From NCBI GenBank assembly GCA_947471505.1, contig CANIWM010000026.1:1-63052 (forward strand): a stretch of 63,052 bases of DNA. The letters are read 5' to 3'. The notes under the pieces were generated by a model. It did no database searches. It was not told the origin of the DNA and was given only the letters and a program-made list of their open reading frames with translations. The translations under genes were made by a program, and so were the position numbers. Below, one piece after another: positions 16,514-24,270 of this stretch; position 1 is the stretch's first letter; every line of letters begins with the position of its first letter. The DNA is from Chthoniobacteraceae bacterium. Its GTDB lineage: Bacteria > Verrucomicrobiota > Verrucomicrobiia > Chthoniobacterales > Chthoniobacteraceae.

Positions 16514-17529
16514 GCTCCATGTATCGCCTTGCCACCCTGCTCGTCGTCGCGCTCGCCACCGCCGCACTCGCCGAGCCCCAAAAATTCGCCTTCGAGAAAG
16601 CCGAGATGGGCATCCGCTTCACCGTCACCCTCTTTGCCGAAAAAGAAGACCTCGCCAAGCAAGCCGCCGACGCCGCCTTTGCCCGCATCGCCGCCCTCAA
16701 CCACATCTTCAGCGACTACGAGGACGACAGCGAACTCGCCCTCCTCTCGCACACCGCAGGCTCGGGAAAAAAAGTCCCGCTTTCCCCAGAACTCGCATTC
16801 GTCCTTGCTCGCGCACAGCATTACGCTGAGCGCAGCGGCGGCGCTTTCGACCCCACCTGCGGCCCCCTCACCGCGATGTGGAGGCGTGCGCGGCGCAAAA
16901 ACGAACTGCCTTCTCCGGCCCTCGTCGAAGAGATGCGCGCACGCTGTGGCTGGAAAAATCTCATCCTTGCCGACGGCGGCGCCACCCTCCTTATCCCCGA
17001 CATGCGCCTAGACCTCGGCGCCATCGCCAAAGGCTACGCCTGTGACGAAGCCCTCCGGTTCCTGCGAGAGCGCGGACACCCCATCGCGCTCGTCGCTGGG
17101 GCAGGGGACATGGCCGCTGGCGACCCACCGCCGGGCCGCAAGGGTTGGCGCATCGCCATCGACCCCCTCGACGCCGAAGACGGCGCGACGCCCCCGCCCA
17201 CCGTCGTCATCGAACTCGCCAACAACGCCATCGCCACCAGCGGCGACCGCTACCAACGCCTCCAACTCGACGGAAAACGCTACTCCCACATCCTCGACCT
17301 CCGCACCGGTCAACCCCTCACCGACCACAGCCTCGTCACAGTCCTCGCCCCGAACTGCATGACCGCCGACGCCCTAGCCACCGCCCTCAGCGCCCTCGGC
17401 CCGGAGAAAGGTAAGGCCCTTTTAGCCGAAGAAAAAGCCCTCGCCCGTTGGCAACGTCAGCCCGCAGCCACGGTCGAGATCGTCACATCCCCCGGCTGGG
17501 CCGAGCGAGAAATGCCCGTTGGAAAATAG
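16510..17529 (+). CDS. apbE: FAD:protein FMN transferase (ApbE family)
   Basis: Attaches FMN covalently to a threonine of a flavoprotein such as Nqr or Rnf subunits, in the periplasm. The 339-residue protein begins with a signal peptide (YRLATLLVVALATAALAEP). Core motifs: MGIRFTVTLFA, FSDYEDDSELALL, the central GAFDPTCGPL, LDLGAIAKGYACDEALRFL, NNAIATSGDRYQR and SHILDLRTGQPLTDHSLVTV followed by ADALATAL with the metal-binding Asp. The GTG start overlaps the upstream kinase stop; ATG 16519 is the alternative. No nqr or rnf genes are in the window, so its target is elsewhere. Confidence 0.92.
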   Translation: MSSMYRLATLLVVALATAALAEPQKFAFEKAEMGIRFTVTLFAEKEDLAKQAADAAFARIAALNHIFSDYEDDSELALLSHTAGSGKKVPLSPELAFVLARAQHYAERSGGAFDPTCGPLTAMWRRARRKNELPSPALVEEMRARCGWKNLILADGGATLLIPDMRLDLGAIAKGYACDEALRFLRERGHPIALVAGAGDMAAGDPPPGRKGWRIAIDPLDAEDGATPPPTVVIELANNAIATSGDRYQRLQLDGKRYSHILDLRTGQPLTDHSLVTVLAPNCMTADALATALSALGPEKGKALLAEEKALARWQRQPAATVEIVTSPGWAEREMPVGK

Positions 17530-17539
17530 GCGCTCCCTT

Positions 17540-18616
17540 CTACAGCTTCACGCCGAACTCGTCGCCGTCCGCCACGCTCTCTACGAAGCCGGTGACGAGG
17601 TCTATGGTCTTCTCCACGTCGGAGAGTTGGCACATCTCGACGATGCTGTGCATGTAGCGCAGCGGGAAGCTGATGAGTCCGCTAGGGATGCCTTCGCGCA
17701 CGTCAAAGATCACATCGGTATCCGTCCCGCTGTAACGGCTGCTGCTTTCGTGCTGGAGCGGTATCGTCTTCGCGGCGGCGACCTGCATGATGCGCTTCAT
17801 CACGTTCGGATGGTTGCAAGTTCCGTGGGTAATCGCGGGGCCACCGCCGAGTTTCACTTCGCCGTGGATGGCGTGTTCGATGCCGGGCGTATCGGTCGCG
17901 TGTGTCACGTCGAGGACGATGGCGACATCGGGCATGAGCCGATGCGCGGCCATCTTCGCGCCGTAGCCGCCGATTTCTTCCTGCACAGCGTTGACGGCGA
18001 TGACGGTCGCAGCGGCGCGCTTTTTCGCCAGCCGAGCGATGACTTGCGCGATGATGAATCCGCCGAGCCGATTATCGAGCGCCCGTCCGCAGACGCGGTC
18101 TTTGCCAAACTCTTCGGCGGAATCCGAATACACCGCCGGATGCCCGACACGCAGGCCCAGCTCGGCGACTTCCTTGTCCGTGGATGCACCTACATCCACG
18201 TAAAGCTCGTGGATTTTCGGAGCTTTCTCATCGGCCAAACTGTCCTTGCGCAAATGGATCGCCGTGTTGCCGATGATGCCGCGCACGGTGCCTTTGTCGC
18301 CGAGGAAATCGAGCTTGCGCCCGCGCGCCGTCGCTGTGTCGCTGCCACCCACGCGGTCGAGGCGCAGGAAGCCATCTTTGGTGATGTGCTTGATGATGAA
18401 CCCGATCTCGTCTGCGTGTGCTTCGATCATCACGCGGCGCGGCTTTTTTGACTTCCCCTTGAGCGTTGCCCAAGCGGTGCCGTAAGCGTCGCTTTCCACC
18501 GAGTCGGCGAATTGGCCGACGTATTTTGCCCACACACGTTGCCCCGCGATTTCAAAGCCCGTAGGGCTCGGCGTGCGGAGGAGTTCAAAGAGAAATGCTT
18601 TCGAGTTTGCGTCCAT
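17540..18616 (-). CDS. M42-family metallopeptidase
   Basis: Cytoplasmic zinc or cobalt aminopeptidase of the glutamyl-aminopeptidase/TET type. The 358-residue protein has the metal ligands and catalytic residues in order: IEAHADEIGF (His, Asp), CGRALDNRLGG (bridging Asp), NAVQEEIGGYGAKM (catalytic and binding Glu), VLDVTHATDTPG (Asp), and a C-terminal SFPLRYMHSIVE with the last His. I start at the ATG at 18616 (MDANSKAFLFELLRTPSPTG); the frame continues eight codons up. It ends just after ApbE on the other strand and lies 48 bp downstream of the epimerase gene, same strand, possibly in that operon. Peptide specificity is not visible. Confidence 0.92.
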   Translation of the reverse strand: MDANSKAFLFELLRTPSPTGFEIAGQRVWAKYVGQFADSVESDAYGTAWATLKGKSKKPRRVMIEAHADEIGFIIKHITKDGFLRLDRVGGSDTATARGRKLDFLGDKGTVRGIIGNTAIHLRKDSLADEKAPKIHELYVDVGASTDKEVAELGLRVGHPAVYSDSAEEFGKDRVCGRALDNRLGGFIIAQVIARLAKKRAAATVIAVNAVQEEIGGYGAKMAAHRLMPDVAIVLDVTHATDTPGIEHAIHGEVKLGGGPAITHGTCNHPNVMKRIMQVAAAKTIPLQHESSSRYSGTDTDVIFDVREGIPSGLISFPLRYMHSIVEMCQLSDVEKTIDLVTGFVESVADGDEFGVKL

Positions 18617-18664
18617 AAATGTCGTGCGCAGGCAACGCAACCGCCTCGCTGGTGTCGAGCGAGA

Positions 18665-19639
18665 TTACTCGCGGCTTTGGAAAATCCACTCGTTCGCTTT
18701 GAGCCAATCCACGGTGCGCTCGACGCCTTGCTGGATCGTGAGTTTCGGCTTCCAGCCCGTCGCGAGGATGCGCGCGGTATCGAGAAAAATGAACGGATTA
18801 TCGCCCACCCAGCCGCGCTGTCCGCCTGCGAAGTCGAGCCGCGGCGCGACGCCCATGCGTGCGCAAATCCAGCCGATAGAATCGCGCACCGCACAATGCT
18901 CCGACGTGCCGAGATTGAAGATCGCCACGCGATTGCTGGCCTTCGCTGCGAGCCCCTCGCCGACTGTGTGAAGCAGTGCCTCCACGCAATCGCCGACGTG
19001 CAGGTAGCTCTTGCGCGCCGTGCCGTCGCCGAGTACGCGGAGATGGTCCGGGTGCTCGCGGAGTTGCTTGTAGAAATCGAAGATGTGTCCGTGCGTGTAA
19101 CGCTCGCCGAGGATGGAGACGAAGCGGAAAATCGTCCCCTCAAACCCATAGCCTTCGCAATACGCCTGAATGAGCCCTTCGCACGCGACCTTCGATGCAG
19201 CGTAGAGCGAAGTCTGGATGGGAAACGGCGCGTTTTCCGGCGTGGGAATCTGCTCCGTCTCGCCATAGACCGAGCCCGTGGACGAGAACGCGATGCGTTT
19301 GATTCCGTTAGCGCGCATGGCCTCGAGCACATTGAAAGTGGCGATAGTATTCTGCTGGAGGTCGCGCTCGGGATGATCGAGCCCGAAGCGCACATCCGCA
19401 TTGGCCGCGAGGTGAAAGACCATGTCGCAGCCAGCCATCGCCTTCGTCAGAGCAAGGGCGTCGAGGTTATCTCCACGCACGAGCGTGTAGCCGGGATGCG
19501 TGCGGGCAGTCGCGATGAACGCCTCTTGCCCCGTGCAAAAATTGTCCCACGCCACCACCTGCTTGCCCTCCGCGAGCAAGCGGTCTGCGAGATTGCTGCC
19601 GATAAATCCGGCTGCGCCGGTGATGAAAACTCGTGTCAT
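18665..19639 (-). CDS. NAD-dependent nucleotide-sugar epimerase/dehydratase
   Basis: Extended short-chain dehydrogenase of 324 residues, related to UDP-glucose 4-epimerase. The NAD loop is GAAGFIGSNLADRLL at residues 8-22, the catalytic Ser/Thr are in FSSTGSVYGE, and Tyr/Lys in YAASK at about 168. LGDGTARKSYLHVGDC fits the substrate-binding region. Its start overlaps the upstream methyltransferase stop as ATGA, so it belongs to the glycosyltransferase-methyltransferase operon and probably acts in making an unusual sugar or surface glycan. The exact sugar nucleotide is not evident. Confidence 0.88.
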   Translation of the reverse strand: MTRVFITGAAGFIGSNLADRLLAEGKQVVAWDNFCTGQEAFIATARTHPGYTLVRGDNLDALALTKAMAGCDMVFHLAANADVRFGLDHPERDLQQNTIATFNVLEAMRANGIKRIAFSSTGSVYGETEQIPTPENAPFPIQTSLYAASKVACEGLIQAYCEGYGFEGTIFRFVSILGERYTHGHIFDFYKQLREHPDHLRVLGDGTARKSYLHVGDCVEALLHTVGEGLAAKASNRVAIFNLGTSEHCAVRDSIGWICARMGVAPRLDFAGGQRGWVGDNPFIFLDTARILATGWKPKLTIQQGVERTVDWLKANEWIFQSRE

Positions 19640-20316
19640 TCTTCGTAAGCGATGAGGTTGGAGCGGAACGGCCCAAAGCCCAAGCCCGAATACGCCGTCC
19701 GCGCCACGCGCCCCGCTGGAAACATGGCACGCAGCGCGCCGGGCGTGACGTGATTGAGGTTCTCCTCACGGCTCCAATGCTGCCAGCGCGTCCGCGCCAT
19801 GAGCCCGCGAAAAAGACGCACAGGCAACCAATGAACAAGCGGCAGTGCGGTGTGATGCTCGACGGGAAAAAGACGATTCGGCACTGCGAGGAAAACGCGG
19901 TGACCCACCCGGCAAAGCTCATGAATAAAGGCGCGCTGCTTGTCCGCACTGCCGACGTGTTCGAGCACGGCATTCGAGTAGGCGATGTCAAATTCCCCGT
20001 CGCGAAATGGCAGCGCCTTAGCGGCTTCGATGCGCGTGTGGCGGATGCCGGGATACGCGGCGACGATCCCCGCGCCATCGCCAAGGCTGGCGCAGACGAT
20101 GCGCTCGCGGTGCGGGTGCCGCTGTTCGAGCATGTTGCTCTCCACGGTGATTTCGTCGGACACACCGACATCGAGAATCGTCGTCTCCGCGCCGGGACGC
20201 ATCACTTTTTGAAAGAGCCGATAGTTCGCCTCGCGAGCCTTCGCGGAGATGCGGCGCAGGAAGGAGAGATTCCCGGCGTGGGCGTAATAAATCTCATCGG
20301 TCACAGCCTCACTCAT
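19636..20316 (-). CDS. Class I SAM-dependent methyltransferase
   Basis: A 226-residue protein with a Rossmann methyltransferase core: TTILDVGVSDEIT (SAM motif I, at about residue 45), a following acidic strand region, DIAYSNAVLEHVG (motif IV-like, about 115), and FLAVPNRLFPVEHHTALPLV beyond. This pattern is typical of small-molecule or lipid/sugar methyltransferases of the Methyltransf_11/25 type. It overlaps its upstream GT2-fusion gene by four bases (ATGA) and its downstream epimerase gene the same way, so all three are translationally coupled. Substrate unknown; glycolipid or polysaccharide modification is likely from context. Confidence 0.87.
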   Translation of the reverse strand: MSEAVTDEIYYAHAGNLSFLRRISAKAREANYRLFQKVMRPGAETTILDVGVSDEITVESNMLEQRHPHRERIVCASLGDGAGIVAAYPGIRHTRIEAAKALPFRDGEFDIAYSNAVLEHVGSADKQRAFIHELCRVGHRVFLAVPNRLFPVEHHTALPLVHWLPVRLFRGLMARTRWQHWSREENLNHVTPGALRAMFPAGRVARTAYSGLGFGPFRSNLIAYEE

Positions 20317-21905
20317 AGGCCCAGAGCGCGCTGGCGCTCCATTTCACCGAGCGGGTTGAGTTTTGAAAAGCGGAGCTTCAGGCAAACTTTGATCCACGAA
20401 GTCGGGTCGGCAACCATCGTGACCTTCTTGCCCTGCTTGAACGAGCGGGACCTGTAGTTCACGGGAATCTCGATGGGCACGTAGCCTTTTTGCACGAGCC
20501 GGATGAGCAGCTCGTAGTCGAAGTCGAACCGGTTGCACGCGAAGGTGAGCCCGTGGAGGCAATCCCGCCGGAATACTTTATACATCGTGAACGGGTCTTT
20601 CAGCTTCAGGCCGAAGAGCACGTTCACCAACGTGGTGAAAAACCAGTGCCCGAAATTCAGCACCCCGCTCAGACCGGCTTGCCCAGAGAACTGCCGCATC
20701 TTCCACACACTGCCGCTGTGCCGCGAGCCGAGCACGAACGCCTGACGCCCCGCGATGAGCGGCTCCAGCAGGGTGTCGTAGTCATCAAGGTCGTATTCGC
20801 GGTCTGCGTCTTGGATAAGGATGAAGTCGCCCGTCGCCGCTGCCAGCCCCGTGCGGACGGCGTGGCCTTTTCCTCGCGGGCGGTCTTCGAGGATTAGCTT
20901 CACGCGCGGGTGATCTTTATACCGCAGAGCAAGTTCGCGGGTGCCGTCGGTGGAGTTGCTCTCCACAAGCACGAACTCGATTTCGAGCCCGGCGATCTCT
21001 TTCGCCAGCACCGCCTCGAAGGTATCCACGAACGTCGCCGCTTCGTTAAATGCGGGCAGCACCACGGTGAGCTTCCGCTTTACCTTCGCGGGAATCGCAC
21101 GCGCAAACGCCAGCATGTCGCTCCCTTCAACGGAACGCCTCAACTCGCGCAGCGGCCCCGGCAGCACACGCTCGGCAAGCCGTGCCAATGCAGGCCGCCA
21201 GCCCCGGCGCCCCATCGTGTAGTTCGCCATTTGCTCGATGCTCAGTCGCCGCTGACTGCTGGAGACGATTACTTGATCGAAGTCCGTGAAAAACAGCGCA
21301 GTCTCTAGCGCCTGCCGATTAAACACCGTCTGCTGGAGCGTCTTAAAAGCCGGCCATTCCTCGCACAGCACACGGGCGGGCATCGAGTTCATGTCCGGCG
21401 TGATGACGCCGATCACTGCACCTTCCGCCAATTCCGCGTGGGCGGCGCGGAGCAGTGCGAGCGGGTCGGGCGCACGGCCCAGCGTGTGCCAGAAGACGCA
21501 GAGATCGAACGGCCCTTCCGCCGCCAGTTCCCCCGGCGACACAGCGCGCACGCGGTATCCTGCTTCCGTCGCCACTTCTGCGAACGGGCTCTCATTTTCA
21601 CAAATCACCAGCATCGCTCCGCCGTGCGAGCCCCGATAGCGCAGCAGTTGGGAGAGGAAATACTCCGCCTTCTCCCGCATCACTCCCGGCGGCTCTCCTG
21701 TCCCAGTAGGGCTCGTGAGGTCGCTCGGATTCAGAAAGATCAAGTTGCAGTCCACGCATTCGACGTACCGACGCTCGGCCCGGTAAAAGGCGTAGCGTTG
21801 GCGCTTGCTGGCGCACAGTGGACATTGAGTGACAAGTGTCCGCATGGTTGATTGGGCTGTCTGCATGACGGTATCGGGCTCCGCTTTTAGCAACGGGTGT
21901 GCCAT
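20313..21905 (-). CDS. Zinc-ribbon/degenerate methyltransferase fused to GT2 glycosyltransferase
   Basis: A 530-residue two-part protein. The N-terminal part (about 25-270) starts with a zinc ribbon (CPLCASKRQRY, then CVDCNLIF), followed by a Rossmann-like region (LVICENESPFAEVATEAGY, then FDLCVFWHTLGR, DPLALLRAAHAEL). That matches the zinc-ribbon plus methyltransferase layout of sugar-modification enzymes, but the usual glycine-rich SAM loop is replaced by ICENESP, so catalysis is doubtful. The C-terminal part (about 285-510) is a GT-A family 2 transferase: VVLPAFNEAATFVDTFEAVL, ESNSTDGTREL, RGKGHAVRTGLAAATGDFIL, QDADREYDLDD, and the YKVFRRDC tail, close to dolichyl-phosphate-type synthases. 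It heads the coupled operon. Confidence 0.87.
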   Translation of the reverse strand: MAHPLLKAEPDTVMQTAQSTMRTLVTQCPLCASKRQRYAFYRAERRYVECVDCNLIFLNPSDLTSPTGTGEPPGVMREKAEYFLSQLLRYRGSHGGAMLVICENESPFAEVATEAGYRVRAVSPGELAAEGPFDLCVFWHTLGRAPDPLALLRAAHAELAEGAVIGVITPDMNSMPARVLCEEWPAFKTLQQTVFNRQALETALFFTDFDQVIVSSSQRRLSIEQMANYTMGRRGWRPALARLAERVLPGPLRELRRSVEGSDMLAFARAIPAKVKRKLTVVLPAFNEAATFVDTFEAVLAKEIAGLEIEFVLVESNSTDGTRELALRYKDHPRVKLILEDRPRGKGHAVRTGLAAATGDFILIQDADREYDLDDYDTLLEPLIAGRQAFVLGSRHSGSVWKMRQFSGQAGLSGVLNFGHWFFTTLVNVLFGLKLKDPFTMYKVFRRDCLHGLTFACNRFDFDYELLIRLVQKGYVPIEIPVNYRSRSFKQGKKVTMVADPTSWIKVCLKLRFSKLNPLGEMERQRALGL

Positions 21906-21967
21906 CCGCCGAGCTTCGATTCCGCGACTCCTTCAAGCACGCCCCCTGCTTATTACCGTCCAGTATC

Positions 21968-22408
21968 ATGCCCGAAGCCACACTATCTAACGCCCTCGAC
22001 GCTGCCAGCGACCTCGACATCAAGAGCATTCTCCTTCTCGACGACGACATCGAACTTGCCGACACGGTGAAGCTCCTGCTCGAAGCCCACAACTTCGTCG
22101 TCACCACCGCCAAGAACGGCGTCGAGGGGCTCCGTGAAGTCATGGCCATGGATTTCGACGTCATCATCTGCGACATGATGATGCCCACCATGCCCGGCGA
22201 TATGTTTTACCTCGCTGTGCAAAAGGTGAAGCCGAACCACTGCAAGCGATTCCTCTTTGTCACCGGTCACGGGCGCGATGCAAAGATCAGCGACTTCCTC
22301 CAAAAGACCGATGGCCTCGTGCTCTTCAAGCCCGTCCCGACCGATGAGCTTTTGCAGATGATCTCGCTCGTTCTCCAGCGCAACGGCAACGCGGCGAAAC
22401 ACGCGTAG
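21968..22408 (+). CDS. Single-domain response regulator
   Basis: A 146-residue receiver protein with no output domain. Residues about 20-140 contain SILLLDDDIELADTVKLLL (acidic pocket DDD), the phosphoacceptor Asp in VIICDMMMPTMPGDM, FLFVTGHG with the switch Thr, and the Lys in VLFKPVPTDEL. Stand-alone receivers of this type act as CheY-like effectors or phosphorelay shuttles. No kinase gene is adjacent. It converges on DUF1501 with only 7 bp between stops. Confidence 0.88.
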   Translation: MPEATLSNALDAASDLDIKSILLLDDDIELADTVKLLLEAHNFVVTTAKNGVEGLREVMAMDFDVIICDMMMPTMPGDMFYLAVQKVKPNHCKRFLFVTGHGRDAKISDFLQKTDGLVLFKPVPTDELLQMISLVLQRNGNAAKHA

Positions 22409-22415
22409 CTTTCGC

Positions 22416-23864
22416 CTACGCCAGCAGCTCCTTCACCACCCGCGCAGCCTCCGTCCCCGTGAGCTTCGCGTCGAGTCCCTGCCACTTGAAGGTCAACCGC
22501 GAGTGGTCGAAGCCCAGCAGTTGCAGCAGCGTCGCGTGCAAGTCGCGCACGTGCACAGGGTTCTCCACGATGTTGTAGGAAAACTCGTCCGTCGCCCCGT
22601 ACACCGTCCCGCCTTTGATCCCGCCGCCCGCCGCCCACATCGTGAAGCAGCGCGGATGATGGTCCCGCCCGTAGTTTGCCTTCGACACTCCGCCTTGGCT
22701 GTAAATCGTTCGCCCAAACTCTCCGCCCCACAGGATCAACGTGTCGTCAAAAAGACCGCGCGATTTCAAATCCTGAATGAGCCCGTAGATCGGCTGGTCC
22801 ACATCTCGGCACTGGTCGGGCATCCTCCCCGCGACGTTCGAGTGATGGTCCCAATTATTGTGGTACACCTGCACAAAGCGCACGCCGCGCTCCGTCAGTC
22901 GCCGCGCCAGCAGCGCCGTGTTTGCGAACGTCCCCGGCTTCCGTGCGGCCTCTCCGTATAGCTCGAAGGTGGATGCCGGCTCTTTGGAAAAGTCCGTCAA
23001 ATCCGGCACGCTCGCCTGCATCCGAAACGCCATCTCGTATTGCGCGATGCGCGTGTGAATCTCCGGGTCGCCCACCAGCGCAGCGTTCTGCTCGTTCAGC
23101 GCCTTGATTCCATCCAGCGTCGTCCGCCGCACATCCTTCGTCACGCCCGGCGGATTATTGATGTATAAAATCGGGTCGCCTTTACTCCGAAACGCCACCC
23201 CCGCGTGCTGCCCCGGCAGGAATCCACTCGTCCATAGCTTCCCCGAAATCGCCTGAATCTGCTCCTTGTTCGACGGCTCCGCGACCAGCACCACGAACGT
23301 CGGCAAATCCTCATTCGCGCTCCCCAGCCCGTAGCTCATCCACGAGCCCAGGCACGGACGCCCCGCGAGTTGATTCCCGGTCTGCATCATCGTGATCGCA
23401 GGCTCGTGATTGATCGCTTCCGTGAACATCGAGCGGATGAACGCCACATCGTCCGTGCATTTAGAAAACCACGGCAACAGCTCCGAGTTCAGCCACATCC
23501 CCGACTTCCCATACTGCGCGAATTTGTATTTCGACGGCGCGATGGGAAACCGCTTTTGCTTCGAGGTCATCGTCGTCAACCGCTGCCCCTTGCGCACGCT
23601 CTCGGGTAAATCTTTGTCGAACCACTTCTCCATCTCCGGCTTCGGGTCGAAGAGGTCCATCTGCGAAGGTCCGCCCACCATGTGCAGATAGATCACCCGC
23701 TTCGCCTTCGGCGCAAATTGCAGCGCCACCTTCGCCGGATGGTCCGCCGCCCCCGAGTCCCGTCCCAGCAGGGAAGCCAGCGCCGCCATCCCCAGCGCAT
23801 TCTTCCCCCGAGCGAAAAACTGGCGGCGAGTCTCAAACGTCGAATAATCAAAAAGCGGCTGCAT
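22416..23864 (-). CDS. DUF1501 family protein, Tat-exported (orphan copy)
   Basis: A 482-residue protein of the DUF1501 sulfatase/alkaline-phosphatase-like family expanded in PVC bacteria. The N-terminus has a twin-arginine signal (TRRQFFARGKNALGMAALAS, about residues 12-31), then PKAKRVIYLHMVGGPSQMDLF, typical of the family, and near the C-terminus LILWGGEFGRTIYSQGG and GRDHHPRCFTMWAAGGGI with metal-binding His and Asp. Members are predicted periplasmic and often sit next to DUF1549/DUF1553 cytochromes; here neither is adjacent, unlike the second copy at 52752. The start at 23864 was chosen for the Tat signal; an open extension upstream runs back through the tRNA and is rejected. Confidence 0.9.
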   Translation of the reverse strand: MQPLFDYSTFETRRQFFARGKNALGMAALASLLGRDSGAADHPAKVALQFAPKAKRVIYLHMVGGPSQMDLFDPKPEMEKWFDKDLPESVRKGQRLTTMTSKQKRFPIAPSKYKFAQYGKSGMWLNSELLPWFSKCTDDVAFIRSMFTEAINHEPAITMMQTGNQLAGRPCLGSWMSYGLGSANEDLPTFVVLVAEPSNKEQIQAISGKLWTSGFLPGQHAGVAFRSKGDPILYINNPPGVTKDVRRTTLDGIKALNEQNAALVGDPEIHTRIAQYEMAFRMQASVPDLTDFSKEPASTFELYGEAARKPGTFANTALLARRLTERGVRFVQVYHNNWDHHSNVAGRMPDQCRDVDQPIYGLIQDLKSRGLFDDTLILWGGEFGRTIYSQGGVSKANYGRDHHPRCFTMWAAGGGIKGGTVYGATDEFSYNIVENPVHVRDLHATLLQLLGFDHSRLTFKWQGLDAKLTGTEAARVVKELLA

Positions 23865-24022
23865 ACAAGTCCACCCAGAGCACCAAAAGCGCCCCCGCTT
23901 GTCAGTAGATAAATCCGAACGCGCAGCACTCTGGAGAAACGACTCGCAGCAAGATTCTTCACCCCAAACGATCTCTGAGCTTGCGCACCGGAAAAAACCA
24001 CGCACTCTCCGCCCCCTCAAAC

Positions 24023-24113
24023 GGATGGGTGGCAGAGTGGTCGATCGCGCCCGCTTGGAAAGCGTGTTAGGTCTTAACAACCTACGAGGGTTCGAATCCC
24101 TCCCCATCCGCCA
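24023..24113 (+). tRNA. tRNA-Ser(GGA)
   Basis: Acceptor GGATGGG (24023-24029) pairs with CCCATCC (24103-24109). The discriminator is G and the CCA end (24111-24113) is encoded. The anticodon loop is TTGGAAA (24055-24061), anticodon GGA. The long variable arm (GTTAGGTCTTAACAACCTAC region) and the GGTTCGAATCC T-arm are those of a class II serine tRNA. Confidence 0.96.
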
Positions 24114-24270
24114 CCTCCTTAAAGTGCATGGGGAAGCAAGGCGGGCTTCTGGGAGATGAAAGGGAAGGAAAGAGCCGCAAGATACACCTCCGCATCCTGT
24201 TTCAATGCGTCGCCCTATCGCGCTCGCTGGTGCCGTTTTTTAGAGCTCTTTTTTCGACTCCAAGTGGCGC

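Noticed and set aside
23865-24107. N-terminal extension of the DUF1501 protein running upstream.
   Set aside because: It would be read through tRNA-Ser and delays the Tat signal by about 80 residues.
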